DNA of 11,982 nucleotides from Betaproteobacteria bacterium (lineage in GTDB: Bacteria > Pseudomonadota > Gammaproteobacteria > Burkholderiales > SG8-39). This document shows, one piece after another, positions 1 through 8,493 of this stretch. The stretch spans positions 1 to 11,982 of the forward strand of contig JAOUFA010000074.1 in the NCBI GenBank assembly GCA_029858545.1. The letters run 5' to 3'. Position 1 is the stretch's first letter, and every line of letters starts with the position of its first letter. A program made the translations under genes and the position numbers. The notes beneath the pieces are model-generated. The model was not told where the DNA came from, searched no databases, and saw only the letters and a list, made by a program, of their open reading frames with translations.

Positions 1-3000
1 TGGGCACCACGCGCACGCGCAGGTCCTGGGCCTCGCGGGCGAGATCGACCCACCCGGTCATGCTCACTTCGGCCGCCGAGCCGCTGATATGCAGGTTGTC
101 GGTGCGCGCCACGCCCTGCAGGACCCGAAGATCGCTCGACAGGGTCTGGTACTGAAACCCGCTCTGAAAGACGTCGCCGAAGTCGCCCGTGAGGCGCCGC
201 GGTAGCGCCTGAAGGCTGAGCAGCGACACCAGTTTTCCCGCTCCGGGATCGACCTTGATGAACTGTCCGCTCGTCGCGTCGAGCTTCAACTCGCCCGACA
301 GGCTCGGAAAATCCAGCCCGGCCGGCTCGCCCGTCCAGCCGAGCGTCCCGCTCAATGTCGCCCGGCCGCCGCGCAGCAAGCCGGGAAATCCCATGCGCGC
401 GAGAAGTTTTCCCGAATCGAGCGCCTTGATTTCGAATTTGACCGAGGTAGCGGGAAATTCCCCGCCGTGCCACGCACCGCTACCGGTGACGCCTCCATCG
501 GGATTGTCGACCGAAAGCGATTCGATGCGCCAGTCCGGGCCGTCGTTCCGTGCCCGCATCTTGATCCGGCCCATTTCCCGACCGGCGACCTCGAACTGTC
601 CCACCGCAAGGTCGATATCCGGCAATTCGGTCATCGGCTCCGCGGACTTCGGCGCGCCCGGCGTATCGCCCGGTATGCGCAGAGTTTCGAAATCCCCCTT
701 CAGCTGCGCCGGCTTGCCCTTCACGTAGTGAAGAGTCCCCTTCACGTCGGTGGTGCGCGCCGGGTCGGCTGCGCCGAACCGGATCTCCATGCCGCCGCGT
801 GTCGGTCCGGCTTCGATGCGCAGATTATGCAGCCGCTTGCCGAAGGCATCGAGCTGCGCGATCTCGAGCTTGTCCACCCTGAGCGGCATGTCGGGCGCGG
901 AGGCGTCGCGCGCGGGCAACGCTGCGCGCCAGCGATCGAGGTCGAGCCGATCGAGGGTGCCGTATACGAGCAGCCCCGCCTTGGGCATGCGCAGCGCGGC
1001 GCGGCTCGCCGCCGCACCAAGCGCAACTGCCGCGCGATGCAACTCGATACCCCCTCGCGCGGGCCGCAGTTGTGCCGATGCCGCGAGCCGCGAACCGAGA
1101 CTGAGCTGCGCTGAAGTGCGTGCCTTTCGCTGGACGATGCTGACGCGCGTCGGCAGTTTCTCTTCGGCCAGCTTCGCAAGCGGTTCGGGAAGCTCGCTCG
1201 CGAGGCCATCGAACAGTGACTTGATCGTCACGTGCAGCGTACCATCGCGCGCGATCAGGTTTCCCGAATAGAGGAACCCTCCGGCGAGCCGCTCGCGCAT
1301 CCCGCTCGGCAGCAGCGCGCGCAGCCCCCGCGCCGTCGCGTCGCCGTCGAATTCGATCCTCAAGCCACGCCTGGGCCGCGTCGCGCCGCTCGCCGCGACC
1401 GCCCCGCCGAACAGGCGCCCTTTCGCCTCGTGCAGCGTGAAGCCCGCATCGCTGAAGCTAAGCCTTCCGGCCGCGCGCGAGATCGGCGGAAATTCCGGCA
1501 GCAGAGTCAGCGAGTTGTCGACGAAACGGTATTCACCCGAGACCTTGCTCGCCGACAAAGTGGCGAGCGGCAGATCGAGCCTCAGCTGCAAGCGGCCGTC
1601 GCCCGAGGCGTGCATGCCATCGGTTGCGCCGCCGACCATCGCGCGCACCGGACTGGCGCGAATGTAGTCCAGAAATTGTTGCGTCGCGCCCTCTGCCTGC
1701 CCGGTGAGCTCGAGTCGCGGCGCACGCGAGAGCAGATCGGGAATCGCCGCGCGCACACCGAGCAGGCGCGCTCCCTGCGTCGCCGCTCGCGCAGCGAGGA
1801 TTTGCAGGGCGCCGCGCTCGAACAACACGTCGCCCTCGATACCCTCGATGCGCGGCCAGCCGGAGGCGAAATCGAGCACTCCCGCGGCGAGTTTCGCCGC
1901 CACGCGAAACTCTCCCTGCGCCGTGTCGCGGAACGGAAAATTGCGCAGATTCCCCTTGATACGCAGATGCACATCGCTCAGAGGCGCCGCGACGATCGCC
2001 CCCGCGAGCCACTGGCGCGTGGCCTCGCCCATGATCGAGGCATGCGGCAGGTAGCCGCCGATCCGGCCGCCATCGACGCGTGCCAGCTGCGCGGTCAGGT
2101 CGATCTCGCCGGGCCCGCTCGCATCCCAGGCGTAACTTCCGGAGGCGCTCCCCGAGAGCTGCGCATTGGCGAACGAAAGCGACGCAACGCGAATGGAGAT
2201 TCCGGCATCTCCCGCAGCTTCCCATCCGAGCTTGGCGTCCAGTGCGTCAAAACCGATCGGCTCGGGAAACACGCGCGGCAACTCAATCGCGACGGCGCTC
2301 CCCGCGACGCTGATCGCGCCGCGCGCCTCGTCGAAGTCGAGCGCCCCGCTCAAGCCGGAGAAACCCGGCAGACGATCGGAAGCCTGCATGCCGAGTCCTT
2401 CGAAGCGTGCCTTGGCGGCAAAGTGCGGCGTCGCGGCAGGTTCGCCCCGCCAGTCGAACTGCACATCGAGCAGCCGGCCTTGAAGGTTCAGCGAGTCGAG
2501 CCGCTCGCGCGACCCTGCAGGCAGTGGAGCGTAGCGCGCCAGCGACATCAGCGGAACGATCTCGATCAGCGCCGCGCTCAGCTTGGCCTGCGCGATGCCG
2601 CCGTCCGCGGCGCGTTCCCACTGCAGGCCCAGGCGGTTCTGCCGGAGCGTCGTGCCGTCATGCAGCGCGAGGACGAGGTCCTTGCCCGCGAGTTCGTAAC
2701 CCCGTCCAAGCTTGCGTCCCAGCAGCCGCCCGCCCAGACGGGCGATCTCAAGCTGCGGCAGGTCGGGGGCGACACGCAGCCTCGCATCGGCAACCTCGAT
2801 ATCCGCGGTGACCCGCCGCAATGCGCTGTTCTCGAAATTCGCCCACAGACGCAGCGCGCCGCGGCCGGCCTGCACCTCGACGGGATAATCGAGCCACGTG
2901 CCCCAGGCAGCGAGATCGCTCTCACCCAGCTCGACGTACGCCTTCCCGCCCCAACCACCGGGCTGCGCAATTCCTCGATCGTCGAACGCGATGCGCAAAT

Positions 3001-3658
3001 CGAGTCTCGCGCCCAGGCCGGCGGGCGGGCGTGCCGAGAGTCCGATCGCATGCGCTCCTTCCTCATTGCTCATGCGCAGGTTCACCGCGCTCAGGATCAG
3101 AGGCGGCGCGCCGCGCTGCTCGTCACGCCATTCGATCTCGGCATCATGGATGGCAATCTCGCGCTGCGCGGCGAACCATGCCGAGCCGCGCCCGTCTCCC
3201 GCGCCGCCTGCCAGCCCGATTCCCGCGACGTACAGGCGCCCCTCCGCGTCGCGTCTCACCGTAAGCCTCGGCCGCTCGATCACCAGGCTGTGCAGATGCA
3301 GTCCTCCGTAGAGCAGCGAGTGCCAGGCAAGCACGGTATCGACCGAAGGAAGGGCGAGCACCTCTTTTCCTTCGCGGTCGTGGATGCGAAGATCGGCGAT
3401 CGACAGGCGAGGCCGCAACCACCACCAGCTCGCTTCGATGCGCCCGATCTTGACCGGCAGACCGATCGTGCGCGACAGCGCGCCGGCGATCTCCCCGCGG
3501 TACTGTTCGACCTGCGGCAGCAACCAGTAGCGCAGCGCGAGAAAAGTCAGTGCGAAGGCAAAGAATCCGATCCAGGCGAACGCTTCCAATATTCGCGGCA
3601 GGCGTCGCGCACGGCGCCGCGGCGCCGCGGGAAAGAATTGTTCTGATGTTTTTTCCAT
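1..3658 (-). CDS. yhdP: YhdP-family AsmA-like envelope protein (C-terminus cut by window edge)
   Basis: Reading the minus strand from the ATG at 3658-3656, one frame stays open to base 2, giving 1219 residues. An in-frame TGA lies two codons upstream (3664-3662), so no longer start is possible, and GTGAG just before the ATG can serve as a weak ribosome site. The protein begins with a basic segment, then one hydrophobic helix at about residues 26-47, then a very long, mostly beta, repetitive region. Near the end it carries the family hallmark LQALPRRL followed by DVFQSGF (about residues 1145-1167), then the VARTD and VDLAREAQDLRV segments. E. coli YhdP is 1266 residues, so perhaps 50-80 residues are missing. 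By family knowledge YhdP is anchored in the inner membrane, spans the periplasm, and works with TamB and YdbH in phospholipid transport to the outer membrane. It is divergent from glnE. The call as TIGR02099/YhdP is firm; the function is by homology. Confidence 0.92.
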   Translation of the reverse strand, partial: MEKTSEQFFPAAPRRRARRLPRILEAFAWIGFFAFALTFLALRYWLLPQVEQYRGEIAGALSRTIGLPVKIGRIEASWWWLRPRLSIADLRIHDREGKEVLALPSVDTVLAWHSLLYGGLHLHSLVIERPRLTVRRDAEGRLYVAGIGLAGGAGDGRGSAWFAAQREIAIHDAEIEWRDEQRGAPPLILSAVNLRMSNEEGAHAIGLSARPPAGLGARLDLRIAFDDRGIAQPGGWGGKAYVELGESDLAAWGTWLDYPVEVQAGRGALRLWANFENSALRRVTADIEVADARLRVAPDLPQLEIARLGGRLLGRKLGRGYELAGKDLVLALHDGTTLRQNRLGLQWERAADGGIAQAKLSAALIEIVPLMSLARYAPLPAGSRERLDSLNLQGRLLDVQFDWRGEPAATPHFAAKARFEGLGMQASDRLPGFSGLSGALDFDEARGAISVAGSAVAIELPRVFPEPIGFDALDAKLGWEAAGDAGISIRVASLSFANAQLSGSASGSYAWDASGPGEIDLTAQLARVDGGRIGGYLPHASIMGEATRQWLAGAIVAAPLSDVHLRIKGNLRNFPFRDTAQGEFRVAAKLAAGVLDFASGWPRIEGIEGDVLFERGALQILAARAATQGARLLGVRAAIPDLLSRAPRLELTGQAEGATQQFLDYIRASPVRAMVGGATDGMHASGDGRLQLRLDLPLATLSASKVSGEYRFVDNSLTLLPEFPPISRAAGRLSFSDAGFTLHEAKGRLFGGAVAASGATRPRRGLRIEFDGDATARGLRALLPSGMRERLAGGFLYSGNLIARDGTLHVTIKSLFDGLASELPEPLAKLAEEKLPTRVSIVQRKARTSAQLSLGSRLAASAQLRPARGGIELHRAAVALGAAASRAALRMPKAGLLVYGTLDRLDLDRWRAALPARDASAPDMPLRVDKLEIAQLDAFGKRLHNLRIEAGPTRGGMEIRFGAADPARTTDVKGTLHYVKGKPAQLKGDFETLRIPGDTPGAPKSAEPMTELPDIDLAVGQFEVAGREMGRIKMRARNDGPDWRIESLSVDNPDGGVTGSGAWHGGEFPATSVKFEIKALDSGKLLARMGFPGLLRGGRATLSGTLGWTGEPAGLDFPSLSGELKLDATSGQFIKVDPGAGKLVSLLSLQALPRRLTGDFGDVFQSGFQYQTLSSDLRVLQGVARTDNLHISGSAAEVSMTGWVDLAREAQDLRVRVVP

Positions 3659-3722
3659 TGCTCACGAGAACCAGGATTGTCGTTTCGCGCGAGGCCATCG
3701 CATGCGCGAACCCATTGCTCTC

Positions 3723-3759
3723 ATTCTAAACCCAGACCCTCTGCGCGAAATCGTAGAAT
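3723..3759. promoter_or_regulatory. Candidate divergent promoter region of yhdP and glnE (two TAGAAT boxes)
   Basis: The 109-base gap between the two divergent start codons contains a TAGAAT hexamer on each strand: plus strand 3754-3759, and minus strand 3728-3723 (seen as ATTCTA on the plus strand). Each differs from the TATAAT consensus at one base. The minus-strand copy would start a transcript with a leader of roughly 55-60 bases before yhdP. The plus-strand copy ends only 8 bases before the glnE ATG at 3768, so a transcript from it would have almost no leader. I see no convincing -35 hexamer at 16-18 bases for either, so this is a weak call based on the -10 boxes and gene geometry. Confidence 0.3.
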
Positions 3760-3767
3760 CCCCGCTT

Positions 3768-6452
3768 ATGGACCTTCCCTCGACCCATCGCAATCCTCGG
3801 CAGGCGCTGAGCGCTTCGCGCTTTGCGGAACAATGCCTCGCTGCGCAGCCGGCGTTCGCAGCCGAGCTCGCCGCCCCCGAACGGTTCACGCGCGAGGAGA
3901 TGGCACGCGCCCTTGCCGGCGCCGCGGCCGACGACGAGGCGGGCCTGAAGCGCCGTCTGCGTCAATTGCGCCAGCGTGTCCTGTTACGCGCCATGGCGCG
4001 CGACCTGAGCGGCACGGACGTCCCCGCCGTACGTCTCGACGAGGTCTGCACGACGATGAGCGATCTCGCCGAGGAGTCGATCGGCACCGCGCTGGCGTGG
4101 TCGCAGACCGCCCTCACCGCCGTGCACGGCGTGCCGCGCGGGGCGGCGGGCGATGCGCTGCCCCTCATCGTAATCGGCATGGGCAAGCTGGGCGGGCGCG
4201 AACTGAATGTCTCTTCGGACATCGACCTGGTGTTCGTCTACCCCGAGGAGGGAGACACCGACGGCGCGCGCGCGATTTCCAACCACGAATTCTTCACTCG
4301 CGTCGGACGAAAGGTGATCGCGCTGCTCGCGGAGGTCACCGGGGACGGCTTCGTATTCCGTGTCGACATGCGCCTGCGCCCCTACGGCGAGTCCGGACCG
4401 CTCGCCGCGGGCTTCGAGGCGCTGGAGAACTATTTCATCACCCAGGGCCGCGAATGGGAGCGTTATGCCTGGATCAAGGCGCGCGCGCTCACCGGCGAAC
4501 GCGACGCCGAGCTCGCGCAAATCGTGCGCCCCTTCGTGTTCCGCAAGTACCTCGACTACGGAACGCTTGCCGCGATGCGCGCGCTGCACACCGAGGTGCG
4601 GCGCGAGGTCGCACGACGCGAACTCGCCGACCATATCAAGCTCGGTCCGGGTGGCATCCGCGAGATCGAATTCATCGCGCAAGCCCTGCAACTGGTGCGC
4701 GGTGGGCGCGATGCCGCGCTCACCGCGCGGCCGACGCGCGAAGTCATCGCGCGCCTCGCCGAGCGCAGGCTGATCGGAGAGGATGCCGCGCGAATTCTCA
4801 TCGATGCCTACGTCTTCCTGCGCAATCTCGAACATCGCCTGCAATACCTCGACGATCGCCAGACCCACATGCTCCCCGAGGAGGCCGGGGACCGGGCGCG
4901 CGTCGCCGCGATGGCGGGATTCGCGTCGTGGGAGGCGCTCGCCGCGGAACTCGCGACCCAGCGAGGCGCGGTCAGCGCGCAGTTCGACGCGGTCTTCAGC
5001 GAGTCGACCGAACCCGGGCTCGATACGCTTCCGGACAGTGCCGAGGCGCTCGCGGTGGCGCTCTCCGCGCGCGGCTTTCGCGCCGCGCCCGATTCGTCGG
5101 CCCGCATCGCGGCGTTGCGCTCGAGCCAGCGCACACTGCAGCTGCCCGACGATTCGCGCAGGCGGGTCGAAACCCTGATTCCGGCGCTCGTCGCCGCGGC
5201 AGCGCGCACGCGCGACCCCGATGCAACCCTCGCGCGCGGGCTCGACCTGATCGAGGCGATCGCGCGCCGCGCCGCCTATCTGGCGCTGCTCGCCGAACAC
5301 CCCGAGGCGCTCGAGCGTGTCGCGAAAATGATATCGATTTCGAGCTGGACCGCCGAGTTCGTGACGCGCCATCCGCTGCTGCTCGACGAATTGCTCGATG
5401 ACCGCGTGCTCTACGCGGCGCCCGACTGGCCGGCCTTCGCGCAGACGCTGCGTGCCCAGATCGAGCCGCACCGTGGCGATACCGAAACGCAGATGAACCT
5501 GCTGCGCGAGCAGCATCAGGCGCAGATCTTCCGCCTGCTCGCGCAGGATCTGGGCGGAATGTGGACCCTCGAGCGGCTCGCCGATCACCTGAGCGCGCTT
5601 GCCGACCTGGTGCTCGAGGCCACCATCGATCTTGCCTGGTCGCAGCTGCGCAATCGACACCGCGAGGACGCGCCGCGCTTCGCGGTGATCGGCTACGGCA
5701 AGCTGGGCGGCAAGGAACTGGGCTACGCCTCCGACCTCGACATCATCTTCCTGTACGACGACCCGGACGAGCGCGCCTCCGAGATCTATACCCGGCTCGC
5801 GCAGCGCGTGAACAACTGGCTGAGCAGCCGCACCTCCTCGGGGGTGCTGTTCGAGACCGATTTGCGCCTGCGGCCGAGCGGCTCGAGCGGCTTGATGGTG
5901 TCCTCAATCGCGGCATTCGACCAATATCAGGAGAAGCAGGCCTGGGTGTGGGAACACCAGGCACTCACCCGCGCGCGCTTTTGCGCCGGCGACAAGGCGC
6001 TCGGCGCGAGTTTCGAGGCATTGCGCGAGAAGATCCTGCGCCGCGTGCGCGACCCGGTCACCCTCGCTGCCGAAGTACTCGCGATGCGCGAGAAGATGCA
6101 CGCCGCGCACCCCAACCCCTCCGACCTCTACGACGTAAAGCACGATCGCGGCGGAATGATCGACGTCGAATTCGCGGTGCAGTTCCTCGTGCTCGCGCAC
6201 GCGCACCGGCACGCTCGGCTGGTCGGAAACCTCGGCAACATCGCGTTACTCGGAATTGCCGCGGAACTGGACCTCATTCCGGCCACGCTCGCGGCGCGCT
6301 GCCGGGACGCGTATCGCGAGTACCGGCGCATCCAGCACGCGCTGCGCCTGAACGGGGCGCGCTACGCACGCGTGCCCGCCGACCAGGTCGCGGCGCACGC
6401 TGCCGCGGTGCGCGAACTGTGGAAAACGGTCTTCGCCACTCCCGGCGCTTAG
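3768..6452 (+). CDS. glnE: Bifunctional glutamine synthetase adenylyltransferase / adenylyl-removing enzyme
   Basis: This 894-residue cytoplasmic enzyme attaches AMP to glutamine synthetase to switch it off and removes it by phosphorolysis to switch it on, under PII control. Two nucleotidyltransferase domains are visible. The N-terminal (adenylyl-removing) one has GMGKLGG at residues 137-143 and the metal-binding pair D151/D153. The C-terminal (adenylyl-adding) one has GYGKLGG at 642-648 and D656/D658. Each is followed by the helical partner segment typical of GlnE/GlnD, with GPGGIREIEF after the first and RGGMIDVEF after the second. Length fits the family (E. coli 946). I chose the ATG at 3768 rather than the upstream in-frame ATG at 3702: the 22 extra residues look non-coding, cover the TAGAAT box and do not resemble GlnE N-termini. 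No clear Shine-Dalgarno precedes 3768. The TAG stop overlaps the TAA of the convergent dmeF gene. Both catalytic halves look intact. Confidence 0.96.
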   Translation: MDLPSTHRNPRQALSASRFAEQCLAAQPAFAAELAAPERFTREEMARALAGAAADDEAGLKRRLRQLRQRVLLRAMARDLSGTDVPAVRLDEVCTTMSDLAEESIGTALAWSQTALTAVHGVPRGAAGDALPLIVIGMGKLGGRELNVSSDIDLVFVYPEEGDTDGARAISNHEFFTRVGRKVIALLAEVTGDGFVFRVDMRLRPYGESGPLAAGFEALENYFITQGREWERYAWIKARALTGERDAELAQIVRPFVFRKYLDYGTLAAMRALHTEVRREVARRELADHIKLGPGGIREIEFIAQALQLVRGGRDAALTARPTREVIARLAERRLIGEDAARILIDAYVFLRNLEHRLQYLDDRQTHMLPEEAGDRARVAAMAGFASWEALAAELATQRGAVSAQFDAVFSESTEPGLDTLPDSAEALAVALSARGFRAAPDSSARIAALRSSQRTLQLPDDSRRRVETLIPALVAAAARTRDPDATLARGLDLIEAIARRAAYLALLAEHPEALERVAKMISISSWTAEFVTRHPLLLDELLDDRVLYAAPDWPAFAQTLRAQIEPHRGDTETQMNLLREQHQAQIFRLLAQDLGGMWTLERLADHLSALADLVLEATIDLAWSQLRNRHREDAPRFAVIGYGKLGGKELGYASDLDIIFLYDDPDERASEIYTRLAQRVNNWLSSRTSSGVLFETDLRLRPSGSSGLMVSSIAAFDQYQEKQAWVWEHQALTRARFCAGDKALGASFEALREKILRRVRDPVTLAAEVLAMREKMHAAHPNPSDLYDVKHDRGGMIDVEFAVQFLVLAHAHRHARLVGNLGNIALLGIAAELDLIPATLAARCRDAYREYRRIQHALRLNGARYARVPADQVAAHAAAVRELWKTVFATPGA

Positions 6453-7393
6453 TCTACGCGGGGCGCTCCAGCGCAGTCTTCCGCACCACAGCAGTTCACC
6501 TCGATGATGAGATGTGCGAGGCCGGGAATGCCTCCGAGCAGTTCGCGGTAATGTCCCGCGGTGCGGTCCTGGTGCGTCACCACCGAGACACTCGCCGCGC
6601 GCCGACCCGGCCCGACATGCCAGACATGCAGATCGGCGATCAGGTTGTCGGCCTCGCCCGCGAGCGCGGCGCGGATCGCGCCGCCCACCTCGTCGTCGCC
6701 GCTCGCATCGAGCAGCACCCAGGCGGTGTCGCGGATCAGATTCCAGGCCCATAGCGCGACGATCGCCGCGCCCACGATTCCCATCGCCGGATCGAGCCAT
6801 GCCCAGCCGAGGAATTTTCCCGCGCACAGCGCGACGATCGCCAGCACCGAGGTCAATGCATCGGCGAGCACATGCAGGTAGGCCGCGCGCAGGTTGTGAT
6901 CGTGATGACGCCCTTCATCGTGACCGTGGTCGTCGTCGCGCCCTTCGTGCAGCATCCAGCCGCTCACCAGGTTTACCGTCAGACCCAGCACCGCGACGCC
7001 GATCGCTTCGTCGTAACGAATCGCATGCGGTTGCACGAACCGCGTCAGCGATTCGAGCACCATCGCGAGCGACACCACCGCGAGCGCGACCGCGCTCGCG
7101 AAACCGCCCAGCACGCCGACCTTTCCGGTGCCGAATGAAAAGCGCGGATCGTGCGCGTGACTGCGCGCGTAGCGGTAGGCGAACACCGCGACACCAAAAG
7201 CCGCGACGTGGGTCGCCATGTGCCAGCCGTCGGCGAGCAACGCCATCGATCCCAATATGCCGCCCGCTACGATCTCGACCGCCATCATCGCCGCGGCAAG
7301 CAGCATCACGCGCCGGGTACTGCGCTCGGCAGCGCCATGATCGACGGCAAAATCGTGCGTATGCTGCCAGGGCGCGAGCGAATGTTCTTGCAT
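6449..7393 (-). CDS. dmeF: CDF-family cobalt/nickel efflux transporter, DmeF type
   Basis: A 314-residue inner-membrane cation diffusion facilitator that exports divalent metals in exchange for protons. The HTHDF N-terminus (residues 11-15), the LLADGWHMATH segment and the HAHDPRFSFGTGKV loop are characteristic of the Co(II)/Ni(II) exporter DmeF. About six membrane helices are visible. The transport-site pairs are H58xxxH62 in helix 2 and H174xxxD178 in helix 5. A His/Asp-rich cytoplasmic loop (residues 153-166) lies between helices 4 and 5, and a soluble C-terminal domain follows. The protein ends with an unusual cysteine cluster (C301, C302, C307). The frame is open much further upstream, antisense to ilvE, but homology begins at the ATG at 7393-7391, which has GGAGG at 7405-7401, seven bases before it. 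It is convergent with glnE, with overlapping stops. Metal preference is inferred from family resemblance; a zinc/CzcD-type role cannot be excluded. Confidence 0.88.
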   Translation of the reverse strand: MQEHSLAPWQHTHDFAVDHGAAERSTRRVMLLAAAMMAVEIVAGGILGSMALLADGWHMATHVAAFGVAVFAYRYARSHAHDPRFSFGTGKVGVLGGFASAVALAVVSLAMVLESLTRFVQPHAIRYDEAIGVAVLGLTVNLVSGWMLHEGRDDDHGHDEGRHHDHNLRAAYLHVLADALTSVLAIVALCAGKFLGWAWLDPAMGIVGAAIVALWAWNLIRDTAWVLLDASGDDEVGGAIRAALAGEADNLIADLHVWHVGPGRRAASVSVVTHQDRTAGHYRELLGGIPGLAHLIIEVNCCGAEDCAGAPRVD

Positions 7394-7400
7394 GCAATGC

Positions 7401-7405
7401 CCTCC
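7401..7405 (-). promoter_or_regulatory. Shine-Dalgarno of dmeF
   Basis: GGAGG on the minus strand, seven bases before the ATG at 7393. It decides the dmeF start over the many upstream in-frame codons that would run antisense through the ilvE promoter and gene. Confidence 0.75.
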
Positions 7406-7497
7406 GCGAAGTCCTGCTACACCACCTCGAAGCACCGTACCGAACCGATGCGCAAACCGGCCGTTACGCCGGGACCGGCCCGGTGATGCCCGGGTTT

Positions 7498-7510
7498 CGC
7501 TAGAATAGCG
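7498..7510 (+). promoter_or_regulatory. Candidate -10 element of ilvE, embedded in a short palindrome
   Basis: TAGAAT at 7501-7506 lies 31 bases before the ilvE ATG at 7538 and would give a leader of about 23-25 bases carrying the GGAG at 7526-7529. It sits inside a perfect inverted repeat, CGCTA-GAA-TAGCG, at 7498-7510. No good -35 hexamer is visible 16-18 bases upstream, where the sequence is GC-rich (a CCGGG/CCCGG inverted repeat at 7469-7483). The promoter reading is therefore tentative. The rest of the 144-base dmeF-ilvE gap shows nothing else I can name. Confidence 0.4.
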
Positions 7511-7537
7511 CCATTCCCGCAAACTGGAGTAGCAGAA

Positions 7538-8476
7538 ATGCCCGCTTCGATGGCCGACCGCGACGGCTGGATCTGGTACGACGGCAAACTGGTGCCGTGG
7601 CGATCCGCCAATACCCATGTGCTCACCCACTCGCTGCATTACGGGCTCGCGGTCTTCGAAGGCGTGCGCGCTTACAAGACGGTCGACGGCACGGCGATCT
7701 TTCGTCTGAAGGAGCACACCGACCGCTTGTTCAACTCGGCGCACATCTACATGATGAAGATCCCCTACAGCAGGGACCAGCTCAACGAGGCGCAGTGCGA
7801 GGTGGTGCGCGCGAACCGGCTGGAGGAGTGCTATATACGGCCGATCGCGTTCTACGGCTCGGAGAAGATGGGCGTCTCGCCCAAGGGCGCGAGCGTGCAC
7901 GTGGCGATCGCGGCCTGGCCCTGGGGGGCCTACCTCGGCGCCGAGGGCCTGGAGAAAGGCATCCGCGTGAAGACCGCCTCGGTGCAGCGCCACCATGTGA
8001 ACGTCAACATGGCGCGCGCCAAGTTCTCCGGTACCTACGCCAATTCGATCCTCGCCAACCTGGAAGCCACCGAACACGGCTACGACGAGGGACTGCTGCT
8101 CGACACCGAAGGTTATGTCGCCGAAGGCGCGGGCGAAAACCTGTTCATCGTCAAGGACGGCCAGGTGTTTGAGCCCGAGATCGCCTCGGCGCTCTCGGGC
8201 ATTACGCGCGCGACGGTGCACGCGCTGGCCAAGGAAACACTGGGACAAACGGTGATCAGCAAGCGTCTCACGCGCGACGACATCTACATCGCCGACGAAG
8301 CCTTCTTCACCGGCACCGCCGCCGAAGTCACGCCGATTCGCGAACTCGACGGACGCCAGATCGGCGAAGGCAAGGCCGGACCGGTCACCAAGCAGATCCA
8401 GAAAGCGTTCTTCGATGTCGTGCAGGGACGCGACGCGAAACACAGAAGCTGGCTCACGCCGGTCGCCGCCAAATAG
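7538..8476 (+). CDS. ilvE: Branched-chain amino acid aminotransferase (class IV, PLP-dependent)
   Basis: A 312-residue cytoplasmic enzyme that moves an amino group between glutamate and the 2-oxo acids of valine, leucine and isoleucine, the last step in their synthesis and the first in their breakdown. Visible fold-type IV landmarks are HSLHYGLAVFEGVRAY near residues 28-43, the Schiff-base lysine K162 in the MARAKFSGTYANS segment, E196 in AEGAGENLF, the SGITR motif, and GTAAEVTPIRELDG near the C-terminus. Length matches bacterial IlvE. The start at 7538 has GGAG eight bases upstream; an ATG four codons later is less well placed. It is the first gene of a probable operon with the zinc-finger gene (17-base gap) and waaF. 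A D-amino-acid transaminase or aminodeoxychorismate lyase is an unlikely alternative because the match to betaproteobacterial IlvE is close along the whole protein. Confidence 0.95.
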   Translation: MPASMADRDGWIWYDGKLVPWRSANTHVLTHSLHYGLAVFEGVRAYKTVDGTAIFRLKEHTDRLFNSAHIYMMKIPYSRDQLNEAQCEVVRANRLEECYIRPIAFYGSEKMGVSPKGASVHVAIAAWPWGAYLGAEGLEKGIRVKTASVQRHHVNVNMARAKFSGTYANSILANLEATEHGYDEGLLLDTEGYVAEGAGENLFIVKDGQVFEPEIASALSGITRATVHALAKETLGQTVISKRLTRDDIYIADEAFFTGTAAEVTPIRELDGRQIGEGKAGPVTKQIQKAFFDVVQGRDAKHRSWLTPVAAK

Positions 8477-8493
8477 TCCAGGGAGCAAAGAGA

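Noticed and set aside
1232..3646. Plus-strand open frame of 804 codons antisense to yhdP
   Set aside because: It lies in the exact codon register of yhdP on the other strand and is open because GC-biased codons avoid TTA, CTA and TCA. Its Arg/Gln/Pro-rich translation has no recognisable domain, while the minus strand reads clearly as YhdP.
3677..5401. Plus-strand 574-codon frame overlapping glnE
   Set aside because: It is out of frame with glnE, extremely Arg-rich and without motifs. glnE in the same span has both nucleotidyltransferase signatures.
3984..5660. Minus-strand 558-codon frame antisense to glnE
   Set aside because: Composition-driven shadow in GC-rich DNA, with no domain resemblance and no plausible ribosome site context.
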